From NCBI GenBank assembly GCA_946479435.1, contig CAMLFX010000129.1, forward strand, positions 1 through 6,581: a stretch of 6,581 bases of DNA, written 5' to 3'. Origin of the DNA: an uncultured Sphingobacteriales bacterium (GTDB taxonomy: Bacteria > Bacteroidota > Bacteroidia > Chitinophagales > Chitinophagaceae). The stretch's first letter is position 1, and each line of letters begins with the position of its first letter. This document shows positions 6,065 to 6,581 of the stretch, in pieces. The notes beneath the pieces are model-generated. The model made no database searches, was not told the DNA's origin, and worked only from the letters and a program-made list of their open reading frames with translations. A program made the translations under genes and the position numbers.

Positions 6065-6581
6065 ATGAAGCTTGATCTCACCAAAAAATATAAGCGTTAT
6101 TATACTGCCAAAGCAAAGCCCGAACTGGTAATGATAGACAAGGCGGAATACCTATCATTGCGTGGCATGGGTGACCCTTCAGGCAAAGAATTTGCAGATT
6201 GCATACAGGCAATGTACGCAACTGCGTACGACCTGAAATTCTTTTACAAGAATGAAGGCAAAGATTTTACCGTTGCAAAACTGGAAGGCCTGTGGCGGTT
6301 TGATGAGCAAAAATATAGTTGTGTGAGTATTGAGGAAGCACCCACAAAAGTGCCGCGTAGCGAATGGGAATACTCTTTGCTGATAAGATTACCTGAATAC
6401 GTAACTGCATTGCAAGTGAAAGAAGCTGTAAACAATGTAGTGCTGAAGAAAGGTATCTTCCTGGCTAACGAGATAGAATATTTTGAAATGAAAGAAGGTA
6501 AATGTGTACAGATGCTACATGTAGGACCATTTGACACAGAACCTGAAACACTGAAACAAATTGCGACATACTGTAAAGAAA
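6065..6581 (+). CDS. GyrI-like small-molecule-binding domain protein, C-terminus cut by window edge
   Basis: The frame is open from the ATG at 6065 to the window end, giving 172 residues; family members of this type are about 205-215 long. It matches the cytoplasmic GyrI-like group (PF06445-type SHS2-fold domains) common in Bacteroidetes and Firmicutes. Recognisable segments are YLSLRGMGDPSGKEF (29-43), VAKLEGLWRFDE (70-81), PTKVPRSEWEYSLLIR (93-108) and CVQMLHVGPFDTEPET (147-162). The SHS2 folds of this superfamily bind small hydrophobic molecules. Some stand-alone GyrI-like proteins hydrolyse cyclopropanoid DNA-alkylating toxins such as those of the CC-1065/yatakemycin group, while others (SbmC/GyrI) protect gyrase. 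Which applies here cannot be decided from sequence alone. No DNA-binding domain is present in the visible part. No promoter box fits in the 14 bases after the upstream hairpin, so expression probably depends on readthrough from dinB or on a promoter inside dinB. Confidence 0.88.
   Translation, partial: MKLDLTKKYKRYYTAKAKPELVMIDKAEYLSLRGMGDPSGKEFADCIQAMYATAYDLKFFYKNEGKDFTVAKLEGLWRFDEQKYSCVSIEEAPTKVPRSEWEYSLLIRLPEYVTALQVKEAVNNVVLKKGIFLANEIEYFEMKEGKCVQMLHVGPFDTEPETLKQIATYCKE

Noticed and set aside
6244..6537. 97-residue minus-strand ORF
   Set aside because: It is antisense to the clearly conserved GyrI-like gene and has Ser/Phe/Thr-rich composition without domain features.
1..6581. CRISPR array, transposon ends, tRNA/rRNA genes, prophage or toxin-antitoxin signatures
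   Set aside because: No spaced direct repeats, transposase motifs, cloverleaf or rRNA-like stretches, or phage genes were found on reading both strands. The only strong inverted repeats are the hairpins already listed.

Overview
The window looks like the chromosome of a Bacteroidetes bacterium, most likely a Chitinophagaceae-type member. Three things point there. Start codons lack Shine-Dalgarno sequences and sit in A-rich leaders. Matches to the Bacteroidetes -7 promoter box (TAnnTTTG) lie about 22-28 bases upstream of most genes. The protein types are also typical: a PF07396-like porin, a secreted 'asparagine synthetase B'-labelled protein, and a short YafY/WYL regulator next to dinB. Base composition is moderate and ATA codons are common. 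The phylum call is inference from these features, not from a marker gene.

Left part (minus strand, 1-3242): the window opens inside an acyl-CoA carboxylase carboxyltransferase subunit whose C-terminus is cut off by the left edge. Upstream of it lie a gene for a 69-residue, strongly basic secreted protein with its own terminator, and then a 437-residue outer-membrane porin resembling the phosphate-selective OprO/OprP family. Each appears to be its own transcription unit.

Middle (plus strand, 3388-4656): divergent from the porin is a 422-residue exported protein. Homologues are often labelled asparagine synthetase B, but the sequence carries none of that enzyme's hallmarks. It looks instead like a class I glutamine amidotransferase-like / ThuA-like fold, and its function is unknown.

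Right part (plus strand, 4742-6581): a WYL-domain transcription regulator, a DinB-family four-helix protein and a GyrI-like small-molecule-binding protein (cut by the right edge) run in one direction. A dyad plus an extra half-site occupies the place of the missing -33 element in front of dinB, and a perfect 16-bp hairpin separates dinB from the gyrI-like gene. Known WYL regulators that sense DNA damage, DinB-type thiol transferases and GyrI-like cyclopropanoid hydrolases suggest a small genotoxin or electrophile defence module. That is a hypothesis and the main candidate system here.

No rRNA or tRNA gene, CRISPR array, insertion sequence or phage gene was seen. No gene-free stretch exceeds 300 bases; the longest is the 145-base divergent gap at 3243-3387.
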